A stretch of DNA of 64,000 bases from Lysobacterales bacterium (GTDB taxonomy: Bacteria > Pseudomonadota > Gammaproteobacteria > Xanthomonadales > Rhodanobacteraceae): positions 868,001-932,000 of the forward strand of contig JADJHN010000001.1 in assembly GCA_016707485.1 (NCBI GenBank), written 5' to 3'. The notes under the pieces are model-generated. The model did no database searches, was not told where the DNA came from, and saw only the letters and a list, made by a program, of their open reading frames with translations. The position numbers were made by a program, and so were the translations under genes. Position 1 is the stretch's first letter, and each line of letters starts with the position of its first letter. Below, in pieces: positions 16,719-25,011 of the stretch.

Positions 16719-18065
16719 ATGAGCGAGTTTTTCGGATCCGTGTGGTGGCTGCTGGTCACCCTCGGCCTGCTGGTCACCTTCCATGAGTTCGGCCACTTCA
16801 TCGTCGCCCGCCTGTGCGGGGTCAAGGTGCTGCGTTTCTCGGTGGGTTTCGGCAAGCCGCTGTGGATGCGGCGTGACCGGCATGGCACCGAATTCGCCGT
16901 GGCCGCGATTCCGCTGGGCGGCTACGTCAAGATGCTCGACGAACGCGAGGGCGAAGTCGCCACGGAAGATCTCGACCAGGCCCACAACCGCAAGCCGGTT
17001 GGCCAGCGCATGGCAATTGCCGCTGCCGGCCCGGCCTTCAACATCATCTTCACCCTGTTCGCGTTCTGGCTGATGTTCGTCGTCGGCAAGCCTGATTTCC
17101 TGCCCGTCGTCGACGCCCCCGGCGGCGTTGCGGCCGAAGCCGGCATCGAGGCCGGTGACCGCATCACCGCAATCAATGGCTCGGCCATCGATTCGTGGAG
17201 CAAGGCCATCCAGAAGCTCGGCGAAAATGCCGTCGGCCGCTACGATGCAACAGTCGAGGTGCGCACGGCCGCCGGCGCCGAGGCCACGCGCGTGCTGGCT
17301 TTCAGCAAGCTGCCCGAGCAGGTGCCGGAAGCCGAGTTGTTCGACCGGATCGGCTTGCGCCTGCAGCCGCCCAAACTGGATGCGGTCATCGGCAGTGTCA
17401 GCGAAGGCATGCCGGCCGCGGCGGCCGGACTCAAGGTCGGAGACCGCATCCTGCGCATCAATGGCCATGACGTTTCCAGCTTTGCCGACATCGAGTCGAT
17501 GGTGCCGGAACAGGCGGCGCGGGATCCGCAGCTGGATCTCGTCGTCAAGCGCGCCGACGAGCAGCTCGATATCCGCCTCAAGGCAAATGAAATCAGGGCC
17601 AAGGACGGCAGCACCCGCTTTGTCATCGGTGTCGGCAGCACGGATCGCCACAATGCAACCCTGAAATACGGGCTGCTCGATGCGGTCCCCCAGGCGTTTG
17701 CGGAAACCTGGGATACGACCAAGAGCTCGCTCGGCATCATGAAGATGCTCATCGTCGGTCGTGCCAGCCTCGACAACCTTTCCGGCCCGATCACCATTGC
17801 CCGCTTTGCCAATGGCTCCGCCCAGCTCGGCCTTGCCTGGTTCCTCGGTTTTCTCGCCCTGATTTCGCTGTCGCTGGCAATCATCAACCTGCTGCCCATC
17901 CCGATCTTGGACGGCGGGCATCTGCTGTATTACCTTATCGAACTGATCAAAGGCAGTCCGGTGAGCGAGCGCAGCCAGATTGCAGGCCAGTATGTCGGCC
18001 TGATGATGCTGGTGGCCCTGATGGGGCTGGCGTTCTACAACGATATCCTTCGGCTCATCCACTGA
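16719..18065 (+). CDS. rseP: RIP metalloprotease RseP
   Basis: RseP is the inner-membrane site-2 protease that finishes RseA cleavage in the sigma-E envelope stress response and clears signal peptides. The 448-residue protein has the zinc motif HEFGH in the first membrane helix (around residues 22-26). Two PDZ domains follow (AAEAGIEAGDRITAINGSAI and AAAGLKVGDRILRINGHDV), then the third-helix motif NLLPIPILDGGHLL. The ATG at 16719 places the metalloprotease motif at the usual distance from the N-terminus. It sits directly upstream of bamA, whose assembly activity it monitors indirectly. Confidence 0.97.
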   Translation: MSEFFGSVWWLLVTLGLLVTFHEFGHFIVARLCGVKVLRFSVGFGKPLWMRRDRHGTEFAVAAIPLGGYVKMLDEREGEVATEDLDQAHNRKPVGQRMAIAAAGPAFNIIFTLFAFWLMFVVGKPDFLPVVDAPGGVAAEAGIEAGDRITAINGSAIDSWSKAIQKLGENAVGRYDATVEVRTAAGAEATRVLAFSKLPEQVPEAELFDRIGLRLQPPKLDAVIGSVSEGMPAAAAGLKVGDRILRINGHDVSSFADIESMVPEQAARDPQLDLVVKRADEQLDIRLKANEIRAKDGSTRFVIGVGSTDRHNATLKYGLLDAVPQAFAETWDTTKSSLGIMKMLIVGRASLDNLSGPITIARFANGSAQLGLAWFLGFLALISLSLAIINLLPIPILDGGHLLYYLIELIKGSPVSERSQIAGQYVGLMMLVALMGLAFYNDILRLIH

Positions 18066-18138
18066 GCCGGTTCTGCCCAATAACAACGGCTGCGGTGTGC
18101 CCTCGCCGCCAGCCGCCCCTGCCTCAATGGAAGTGACG

Positions 18139-20490
18139 ATGAAGCGTATCGCCGCCCTGCTCTTGCTTGCCTGGCTCAGCACCCAGAATGCCTTCGCCTT
18201 CGACAGCTTCAAAGTGTCGGACATCCGCATCGACGGCCTCTCGCGAATCGCGCCCGGCACGGTGTTCACCTACCTGCCGATCGAAAAAGGCGATGTGCTC
18301 ACGGCGGAAAGCGCCGAGCAGGCGATCCGCGCCCTCTACCGGACCGGCTTCTTCAACGATGTCAGCCTTGATCGCCAGGGCGACATCCTCGTCGTCAACC
18401 TGGTCGAGCGACCGTCGATTTCCAAGGTGTCTCTGCGCGGCAACAAGGATCTCAAGGAAGAAGACCTGCGCAAGGGCCTCAAGGGCATCGGCCTGGCCGA
18501 AGGCGAAACCTTCGACCGCCTCAAGCTCGACTCCGTGCAGCAGGAATTGACCCGCCAGTACTACAACCGCGGCAAGTACAACGTTTCGGTGAAGACGGCC
18601 GTGGTCAACCTCGATCGCAACCGCGTCGAAGTCGCCATCAACATCGTCGAAGGCAAGCCGGCGCGCATCAAGCACCTGAACATCGTCGGCAACGAAACCT
18701 TCAAGGCCAAGAAGATCCGCGACGATTTCCAGTCCGACACCAGCAACTGGACCTCGTGGTACTCGAAGGATGACCAGTATTCGCGCGAGAAGATGTCCGG
18801 CGACCTCGAGCGCCTGTCCTCGTTCTACCTTGACCGCGGCTACGTCGATTTCGCCGTCGATTCGACGCAGGTCTCGATGAGTCCGGACAAGCGCAAGATG
18901 TACGTGGTCGCCAACATCAAGGAAGGCGAGGTCTACACCGTCACCGACATCAAGCTCACCGGCGACCTGATCCTCAAGGATGAAGACCTGCGCAAGCTGC
19001 TTTCGATCAAGTCCGGCGAAATCTTTTCGCGGCGCAAGGTCGAGCAGTCCGCCGATGCGATCAGCGCTGCCCTGGCCAACATCGGCTACGCCTTCGCCGA
19101 GGTCAACCCGGCGCCCGAGATCGACCGCGAAAAGCGCGAAGTCGGGCTCAATTTCCAGATCAATCCGGGCAAGCGCGTCTACGTGCAGCGCATCACCTTC
19201 AAGGGCAACCTGCATACCGAAGACCAGGTCATGCGCCGCGAGATGCGCCAGCTCGAGGGTGCCTGGTATTCGCAGGCGGCCATCGACCGCTCGAAGATCC
19301 GCCTGCAGCGCCTCGGTTACTTCAAGACGGTTTCCATCGACACGCCGCGCGTGCCGGGCCAGGAAGACCAGGTCAACGTCGATGTGACGGTCGAGGAGCA
19401 GCCCTCGGGCAGCTTCACCTTCGGCATCGGCTACTCGCAGGTGCAGGGCCTGATCACCAGCATCGCCCTGCAACAGAACAACTTCTTCGGCACCGGCGAC
19501 CGCGTTGGCCTGACCCTGCAGCGCAGTTCGTACCTGAAGACCTACAGCATTTCCTATTTCGAGCCCTACCTGACCGATTCCGGCATCGGCCTCGGCTACG
19601 ACCTCAGCCATCGCGAGCTTGATTCAGGACAGGCCAACATCGCCAACTACCTGACCAACTCGGACAACTTCAGCACCTACATCGGCCTGCCGTTGACCGA
19701 GAGCGATACGCTGAACACGCGCATCGGCCTCAGCCGCACGACGATCCAGACGTTTGCGTCGACGCCGCAGCAGTTCGTCGATTACCTGTTTGCGCTCAAC
19801 CACAACACCTTCCATACCGGCAGTCTGGAATTCTCCTGGGCGCATGACACGCGCAACAAGTTCTACAACCCGACCCGCGGCTCGCTGCAGACGGCGTCGT
19901 TTGAAACCACCCTGCCCGGTTCGACCGTCGAGTACTTCAAGTTCCGTTACCTGTATTCGAAGTACATTCCGCTGACCGAGAAGCTGACCCTGTTCGGCAG
20001 CGCCTCGCTCGGCTATGGAGGCAGCTACAACGGTGTCTATCGCACCGCGGTCGATTACGGCCAGGATCCGCCGGTCATCAGCGAATACGGCGCGCGCGGC
20101 CTGCCGTTCTTCGAGAACTTCTTCGCCGGCGGCAGTTCCGACATCCGCGGCTTCCGCGACAACACGCTCGGCCCCTACGATACGACCCGCGGCTTTCGCC
20201 AGCCGCTCGGTGGCGCCTTCAAGACGGTGGCCACGGCCGAGATCATCTTCCCGACCCCGTTCGTCAAGGAAAACGACAACACCACGCGGCTGTCGTGGTT
20301 TGTCGATGTCGGCAACGTGTTCAAGGACTACAACGCCTGGAACGCCAACGATCTGCGCGTTTCGACCGGCCTTTCCTTCCAGTGGCGCGCCCCGGTCGGG
20401 CCGATCGTCATCAGCATATCCAAGCCCCTGCGCAAGCAGGATGGCGACGATACCGAATCGATCCAGTTCTCGTTCGGCCCGCAGTTCTGA
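18139..20490 (+). CDS. bamA: Outer-membrane protein assembly factor BamA
   Basis: BamA is the central barrel of the BAM complex that inserts outer-membrane proteins. The 783-residue protein begins with a signal peptide (MKRIAALLLLAWLSTQNAFA). Five POTRA domains follow (about residues 20-420, each with the GNxxF/Y pattern such as RGNKDLKEEDL and IVGNETFKAKKIRDDF), then the 16-strand barrel with SSDIRGFRDNTLGPYD (the RGF loop) and a terminal FSFGPQF ending in Phe. The ATG at 18139 follows GGAAG; another ATG 12 bases upstream is less likely. rseP precedes it and skp follows. Confidence 0.98.
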   Translation: MKRIAALLLLAWLSTQNAFAFDSFKVSDIRIDGLSRIAPGTVFTYLPIEKGDVLTAESAEQAIRALYRTGFFNDVSLDRQGDILVVNLVERPSISKVSLRGNKDLKEEDLRKGLKGIGLAEGETFDRLKLDSVQQELTRQYYNRGKYNVSVKTAVVNLDRNRVEVAINIVEGKPARIKHLNIVGNETFKAKKIRDDFQSDTSNWTSWYSKDDQYSREKMSGDLERLSSFYLDRGYVDFAVDSTQVSMSPDKRKMYVVANIKEGEVYTVTDIKLTGDLILKDEDLRKLLSIKSGEIFSRRKVEQSADAISAALANIGYAFAEVNPAPEIDREKREVGLNFQINPGKRVYVQRITFKGNLHTEDQVMRREMRQLEGAWYSQAAIDRSKIRLQRLGYFKTVSIDTPRVPGQEDQVNVDVTVEEQPSGSFTFGIGYSQVQGLITSIALQQNNFFGTGDRVGLTLQRSSYLKTYSISYFEPYLTDSGIGLGYDLSHRELDSGQANIANYLTNSDNFSTYIGLPLTESDTLNTRIGLSRTTIQTFASTPQQFVDYLFALNHNTFHTGSLEFSWAHDTRNKFYNPTRGSLQTASFETTLPGSTVEYFKFRYLYSKYIPLTEKLTLFGSASLGYGGSYNGVYRTAVDYGQDPPVISEYGARGLPFFENFFAGGSSDIRGFRDNTLGPYDTTRGFRQPLGGAFKTVATAEIIFPTPFVKENDNTTRLSWFVDVGNVFKDYNAWNANDLRVSTGLSFQWRAPVGPIVISISKPLRKQDGDDTESIQFSFGPQF

Positions 20491-20732
20491 CCTGAATTGC
20501 CCGTCGCATTCGACGCAAACCGGGAGAACGGGCTTGGCCGGTGGACTGCTTCATCCTATCCTGCCCATTCAGGATCAGACGCGAGCCATCGGGGCACTGC
20601 GCAGGCGACAGTCGGGGCACACCGCTCCGGATTTGCTTGCGCTTCGTCCACCGATCGGCTCGACTGGTCACCGCAGGGCGCAAGGCTGACCGGGTCGGAC
20701 AGGTGAAACAGGCCAATCGTGCAATCAGGATC

Positions 20733-21260
20733 ATGCTCTGGCGCACGCTGCCGATTGCGTTGCTGCTGGCATTTTCCTCGTCGCTGATGGCCCAGCCTGC
20801 GGCGATGCGCATCGGCTATGTCGACATGAAACGACTGCTCGACAACGCGCCGCAGGTGATTGCCGGGCGGCAGAAGCTCGAACGCGAATTCGCCCCGCGC
20901 GACAGCGAATTGAGTGCCGAGGAAACGAAACTGGCGACCATGCGCTCGCGCCATGAGCGCGACAGCGCCAGCATGGACCGCGCCGATGCCGAAAACCTGC
21001 GCCGCGAAATCGACGCGCTGGATCGCTCGATCAAGCGCAAGCGGGAAAACCTGCGCAGCGAGCTGAAATCGCGCAGCGACCAGGAGCTCGACCGCAGCTG
21101 GCGGGAAATCAACAACGCCGTGGTCGAATTCGCCCGCGAGCAAAACATCGACCTGATCGTGCCGAGCCCGGTGGTCTACGCCAGCCAGCGCATCGATGTC
21201 ACCGACCAGGTGCTCGAACGCCTGAAAGGCAAACTGGGCAAGCCGGTGGCCAAGCCTTGA
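20733..21260 (+). CDS. skp: Periplasmic chaperone Skp/OmpH family
   Basis: Skp holds unfolded outer-membrane proteins in the periplasm on the way to BamA. The 175-residue product has a signal peptide (MLWRTLPIALLLAFSSSLMA), then MRIGYVDMKRLLDNAPQVIA and long charged coiled-coil helices (residues about 50-150) with the closing VVEFAREQNIDLIVP block seen in OmpH/Skp proteins. The ATG at 20733 has CAGGA just before it; a GTG at 20703 is an alternative. It sits 242 bp after bamA and its stop overlaps the lpxD start. Confidence 0.94.
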   Translation: MLWRTLPIALLLAFSSSLMAQPAAMRIGYVDMKRLLDNAPQVIAGRQKLEREFAPRDSELSAEETKLATMRSRHERDSASMDRADAENLRREIDALDRSIKRKRENLRSELKSRSDQELDRSWREINNAVVEFAREQNIDLIVPSPVVYASQRIDVTDQVLERLKGKLGKPVAKP

Positions 21261-22288
21261 GAACGGCGATCGAACTCGGCGACATCGCCGCGCGCTTCGG
21301 CCTCGAACTGCACGGGGATGGCTCGCGCCTGATCGAAGGCGTCGCCACCCTCGCCCATGCCGGACCCGGCCAGCTCGGCTTCCTCGCCAATCCGCGCTAT
21401 CGCGGACACCTGGCGAGCACCCGCGCCGGAGCCGTGGTCATTGCCGCCGGCGACCTCGATGCCGCCGCACCCGGAACCGGCCTGCTCGTCGCTGCCAATC
21501 CTTACGTCGCCTTTGCGCGCATTGCCGGCTTGTTCGAGCGCCAGGCGCCCGTTGTGCCAGGCATCCATGCAAGCGCCGTCGTCGCCACCTCGGCCGAGGT
21601 GGCGGCCAGTGCTTCGATCGGGCCGCATTGCGTGATCGAGGCCAACTCGGTGATCGGCGAAGGCGTCGAACTCGGCGCGCAAACCTGCGTCGGGCCGGAT
21701 TGCGTGATCGGAGCCGATTGTCGCCTGGCCGCGCGGGTCACCCTGGTTCGCCGCGTTCGCCTCGGTTGCCGCGTCCTCATCCATTCCGGTGCGGTGATCG
21801 GCGCCGATGGCTTCGGTCTGGCCTTCGACGAGGACCACTGGATCAAGGTGCCACAGCTCGGTGGCGTGCGCATTGGCGACGATTGCGAGATCGGCGCCAA
21901 CACCACGATCGATCGCGGTGCCCTCGAGGACACCGAGCTCGAAATCGATGTGCGCCTCGACAACCAGATCCAGATCGCCCACAACGTTTTCATCGGCGCG
22001 CATACGGCGATTGCCGGCTGCGCCGCCGTGGCTGGCAGCACGCGCATCGGCAGAAACTGCCTGATTGGCGGCGGGGCTGGCATAATTGGTCATTTGACGA
22101 TCGCGGACAGGGTGACGATCACGGCCATGAGCCTGGTCACCCACTCGATCCGCGAATCCGGCGAATACTCGTCGGGAACACCGATCCAGGAAAGCCGGTT
22201 GTGGAGGCGCAATGCAGCGCGCTTCAAGCACCTGGATGAACTGGCGCGGCATGTTGCCGACCAAAACAAGGGAATCCCGCATGAATGA
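21257..22288 (+). CDS. lpxD: UDP-3-O-(3-hydroxyacyl)glucosamine N-acyltransferase
   Basis: LpxD adds the N-linked hydroxyacyl chain to UDP-3-O-acyl-glucosamine in lipid A synthesis, using acyl-ACP. The 343-residue protein has an N-terminal uridine-binding domain (LGFLANPRYRGHLASTRAGA). A left-handed beta-helix of hexapeptide repeats follows, with IGADGFGLAFDEDHWIKVPQ, IDRGALEDTEL and the catalytic-His region NQIQIAHNVFIG. The start is TTG at 21257, overlapping the skp stop as TTGA. The stop is inside fabZ (8-base overlap). Confidence 0.97.
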   Translation: MRTAIELGDIAARFGLELHGDGSRLIEGVATLAHAGPGQLGFLANPRYRGHLASTRAGAVVIAAGDLDAAAPGTGLLVAANPYVAFARIAGLFERQAPVVPGIHASAVVATSAEVAASASIGPHCVIEANSVIGEGVELGAQTCVGPDCVIGADCRLAARVTLVRRVRLGCRVLIHSGAVIGADGFGLAFDEDHWIKVPQLGGVRIGDDCEIGANTTIDRGALEDTELEIDVRLDNQIQIAHNVFIGAHTAIAGCAAVAGSTRIGRNCLIGGGAGIIGHLTIADRVTITAMSLVTHSIRESGEYSSGTPIQESRLWRRNAARFKHLDELARHVADQNKGIPHE

Positions 22289-22751
22289 CCCGAAACCGTC
22301 GCCCGAGCAAGCCCCGATCGACGTCCGGCGCATCGCCCAGTTGCTGCCACATCGTTTCCCGTTCCTGTTGATCGATCGCGTGACTGCCTGGGAACCCGGC
22401 AAGCGCCTGACCGCGATCAAGAACGTGACTTACAACGAGCCGTTCTTCCAGGGACATTTCCCCGGCAACCCGGTGATGCCGGGCGTGCTCGTCATCGAAG
22501 CCCTGGCGCAGGCCTCGGGAACCCTGGTGCAATTGTCCGCGACCAAGGATCCCAGCCAGGCGGCCCTGTTCTACCTGGTCAAGATCGACAAGGCGCGCTT
22601 CAGCCGTGTCGTCGTGCCTGGAGACCAGCTCGTGCTCGAAGTCGAGCAAAAGCGCATGCTGCGGCGCATGGGATTGTTCTGGGGTCAGGCCAAGGTCGAT
22701 GGCGAGGTAGTCGCCGAAGCCGAGCTGCTGTGCGCCGAGCGGAGGGAGTGA
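22281..22751 (+). CDS. fabZ: 3-hydroxyacyl-ACP dehydratase FabZ
   Basis: FabZ dehydrates 3-hydroxyacyl-ACP in fatty-acid elongation and competes with lipid A synthesis for hydroxyacyl-ACP. The 156-residue protein has the hot-dog fold blocks LLPHRFPFLLIDRV (catalytic His), FFQGHFPGNPVMPGVLVIEA (catalytic Glu) and FSRVVVPGDQL. It overlaps lpxD by 8 bases, and its stop shares one base with the lpxA ATG. Confidence 0.98.
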   Translation: MNDPKPSPEQAPIDVRRIAQLLPHRFPFLLIDRVTAWEPGKRLTAIKNVTYNEPFFQGHFPGNPVMPGVLVIEALAQASGTLVQLSATKDPSQAALFYLVKIDKARFSRVVVPGDQLVLEVEQKRMLRRMGLFWGQAKVDGEVVAEAELLCAERRE

Positions 22752-23521
22752 TGATCCATCCCACCGCACTCGTCGATCCCGGCGCGCGGATCGGCGCGAA
22801 CGTCAGCATCGGCGCCTACAGCATCATCGGCCCCGAGGTCGAGATCGGCGACGGCACCAGCATCGGCCCGCATGTCGTCATCGAAAGCAATACGCGGATC
22901 GGCCGCGACAACCGCATCTGGCAATTCGCCTCGCTTGGTGCCGCACCGCAGGACAAGAAGTTCCATGGCGAGTCCTCGCGCCTCGAAATCGGCGACCGCA
23001 ACGTCATCCGCGAATTCGTTTCCTTCAACCGTGGCACCGAGGACGGTGGCGGCATCACCCGCATCGGCAACGACAACTGGCTGATGGCCTATGTGCACAT
23101 CGCCCACGACTGCGTCGTCGGCAACAATGCAATCTTCTCGAATGCCTCGTCCCTGGCCGGCCACGTCACCGTCGATGACTGGGTCATCCTCGGCGGCTTC
23201 ACCCTGGTCCACCAGTTCTGCCAGATTGGCGCGCACGCCTTCACCGCAATGGGCGCGATCATCAACCGCGACGTGCCGCCGTACGTGACCGTGGCCGGCA
23301 GCTTTGCCGAACCCAAGGGCATCAATTCCGAAGGCCTGCGTCGCCGCGGCTACTCGTCGGAACGCATCATGGCGATCAAGCGCGCCTATCGAACCCTGTA
23401 CAACTCCGGCTTGCCGCTCTCGGAGGCACGCAGCGAACTCGCCCGCGCCGCCGAGTCCGCCCCGGACGTGAAGCTGATGCTCGATTTCATCGAACGCTCG
23501 CAACGTTCGTTGGTGCGTTGA
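22751..23521 (+). CDS. lpxA: UDP-N-acetylglucosamine O-acyltransferase
   Basis: LpxA makes the first lipid A intermediate by acylating the 3-OH of UDP-GlcNAc from hydroxyacyl-ACP. The 256-residue protein is a hexapeptide-repeat beta-helix (IGANVSIGAYSIIGPEVEIG and following coils) with the catalytic His in LMAYVHIAHDCVVGNN, the block GLRRRGYSSERI and a helical C-terminus. GGAGG sits just upstream of the ATG at 22751. The next gene, lpxB, is separated by about 200 bp of repeat-derived sequence instead of the usual tight spacing. Confidence 0.98.
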   Translation: MIHPTALVDPGARIGANVSIGAYSIIGPEVEIGDGTSIGPHVVIESNTRIGRDNRIWQFASLGAAPQDKKFHGESSRLEIGDRNVIREFVSFNRGTEDGGGITRIGNDNWLMAYVHIAHDCVVGNNAIFSNASSLAGHVTVDDWVILGGFTLVHQFCQIGAHAFTAMGAIINRDVPPYVTVAGSFAEPKGINSEGLRRRGYSSERIMAIKRAYRTLYNSGLPLSEARSELARAAESAPDVKLMLDFIERSQRSLVR

Positions 23522-23526
23522 AGGCC

Positions 23527-23557
23527 GGGAATGGAGAATAGGGAATAGGGAATGGGG
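23527..23557. repeat. GGGAATA-type heptamer run after lpxA
   Basis: Six bases after the lpxA stop begins GGGAATG, followed by degenerate heptamers GGGAATA, GGGAATA and GGGAATG. It is the degenerate relative of the GGGAATC array inside lpxB. With the inverted block at 23686-23747 (GATTCCCGAATCCCC) it frames the extra DNA between lpxA and lpxB, as if a hairpin-ended element had inserted there. Confidence 0.6.
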
Positions 23558-23685
23558 TTCGCATTCCACAATCTTGTACGGATGGCCTGCTTCGCGTTGA
23601 TTTGCGCCGCGGAAGCCTCAGAAAGAATCCTGCCATCGAGTGGAATTCGAATTTCCCGTTGATCACGGAATCGCACGACGCCATG

Positions 23686-23747
23686 CCCGATTCCCGAATC
23701 CCCGTTTTCAACAGCCGAATGGCTGGTCATCCCCAATCCCGGCTCTT
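23686..23747 (-). repeat. Dispersed palindromic element, copy A (forms the start of lpxB)
   Basis: The block CCCGATTCCCGAATCCCC, then TTCAACAGCCGAATGGCTGG, TCATCCCCAATCCCGGCTCTT is the reverse complement, with a few mismatches and one missing 7-base unit, of 29203-29265 inside dnaE. Its core CAGCC-N4-GGCTG can form a hairpin. The ATG used as the lpxB start lies inside it. This copy runs opposite to the dnaE copy. Confidence 0.75.
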
Positions 23748-24939
23748 CATCCTTGTCGCCGGCGAAGCATCCGGTGATCTGCTGGGGGCGGGGTTGATCG
23801 AGGCGCTACGCGAGCGTTATCCCGATGCGCGCTTTGCCGGCATAGGTGGCCCGCGCATGCTGGCTGCAGGATTCGAGGCGTGGTTTCCCGCCGAGCGCCT
23901 GGCGGTGATGGGCCTGGCTGAAGTGCTGCGCCACTTGCCGGGCTTGCTGCGCATTCGCCGAACGGTGCGACGGCGCACGCTGGCGCTGCGCCCGCAGGCC
24001 TTCATCGGCATCGATGCTCCGGATTTCAATCTCGCCCTCGAGCGCAAACTCAAGCAGGCCGGAATCCGCACCATCCACTATGTGAGTCCGTCGATCTGGG
24101 CCTGGCGCGAAAAGCGCGCGCAGAGGATTGGCGAAAGTGCCGATCGCGTGCTTTGCCTGTTCCCGATGGAGCCGGCGGTTTACGCACGACACGGCGTCGA
24201 TGCGTGCTTCGTCGGCCATCCACTCGCGGATGCGTTTGCCCTGCACCCCGATCAGCGTGCAGCCCGGGAAAGCCTCGGCATCAGCGACGATGTCCCCGTG
24301 CTCGCCCTCCTGCCCGGCAGCCGCCTCGGCGAGATCCGCCGCCTCGGTGCCGACTTCATCGCCGCCGCCATCCTGCTGGCGCAAGAGATCCCGAACCTGC
24401 ATGTCATCGCGCCCATGGCAAATGCGGCATGTCGTTCGGCTTTCGCGAGCGAGCTCGCAAAAGCGGGAATCGGGAATCGGGAATCGGGAATCGGCAAAGC
24501 AGATTCTCGCGGACATTCGCTTTTCTCGATTCCCGATTCCCCATTCCCGATTCTCGTCCTGAATGGCCAATCACATACCGCCATGATTGCCGCCGATGCG
24601 ATCCTGCTCGCTTCGGGCACCGCCGCGCTGGAAGCGATGCTGGCCAAGCGCCCGATGGTGGTGGCCTACCGACTGGCCGCGTTGACCTATCGCATCGTCA
24701 AGGGTTTTGGCCTGCTCAAGGTCGAGCGCTATTCGCTGCCGAATCACCTGGCCGGTCGCGAAATCGTGCCGGAGTTGATGCAGGATCGCTGCACGCCGCA
24801 GGCACTGGCGGAAGCCTTGCGCGAGCCGCTGCGGCAGCGGCACCTGGATGCAACCCTGCTCGAAGAGTACGTGCGCCTGCACGAACTCCTGCGCGGCGAA
24901 GGCAATAGCGGCGCGGCGGCGGCCATCGTTGCCCCATGA
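23719..24939 (+). CDS. lpxB: Lipid-A-disaccharide synthase with in-frame repeat insertion
   Basis: LpxB (GT19) joins UDP-2,3-diacylglucosamine and lipid X to the lipid A disaccharide at the inner membrane. The conserved blocks are LVAGEASGDLLGAGLI, FAGIGGPRMLAAGF, GIDAPDFNL, YVSPSIWAWREKRA, LLPGSRLGEI and LLASGTAALEAMLAKRPMVV. The ATG at 23719 (MAGHPQSRLFILVAGE) gives the shortest sensible N-terminus, 406 residues. It and the upstream ATG at 23683 both lie in repeat DNA, and neither has a ribosome site. Residues about 249-278 (GIGNRESGIGK to SIPDSPFP) are encoded by a GGGAATC hairpin repeat and have no counterpart in E. coli LpxB, where this point is a short loop before the acceptor-site helix. 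Confidence 0.95.
   Translation: MAGHPQSRLFILVAGEASGDLLGAGLIEALRERYPDARFAGIGGPRMLAAGFEAWFPAERLAVMGLAEVLRHLPGLLRIRRTVRRRTLALRPQAFIGIDAPDFNLALERKLKQAGIRTIHYVSPSIWAWREKRAQRIGESADRVLCLFPMEPAVYARHGVDACFVGHPLADAFALHPDQRAARESLGISDDVPVLALLPGSRLGEIRRLGADFIAAAILLAQEIPNLHVIAPMANAACRSAFASELAKAGIGNRESGIGKADSRGHSLFSIPDSPFPILVLNGQSHTAMIAADAILLASGTAALEAMLAKRPMVVAYRLAALTYRIVKGFGLLKVERYSLPNHLAGREIVPELMQDRCTPQALAEALREPLRQRHLDATLLEEYVRLHELLRGEGNSGAAAAIVAP
24465..24553. repeat. GGGAATC heptamer hairpin inside lpxB
   Basis: Four exact tandem GGGAATC units (24465-24492) are followed by a 35-base spacer and the inverted series GATTCCC, GATTCCCC, ATTCCCGATTC (24528-24553). The arms can pair over about 26 bases. The unit is stop-free in all six frames (GNRESGI forward, DSRFPIP reverse), so the coding frame of lpxB stays open across it. 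Confidence 0.9.
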
Positions 24940-25011
24940 AGCCCGTGCCGACGGCATAATGCACGCCGATGCAACGATACCTCCCGCCATGGCCGTCCCG
25001 AGCCTGAGCCC

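Noticed and set aside
24465..24553. CRISPR-like array
   Set aside because: The units are 7-base tandem copies with an inverted second arm, no unique spacers and no cas genes.
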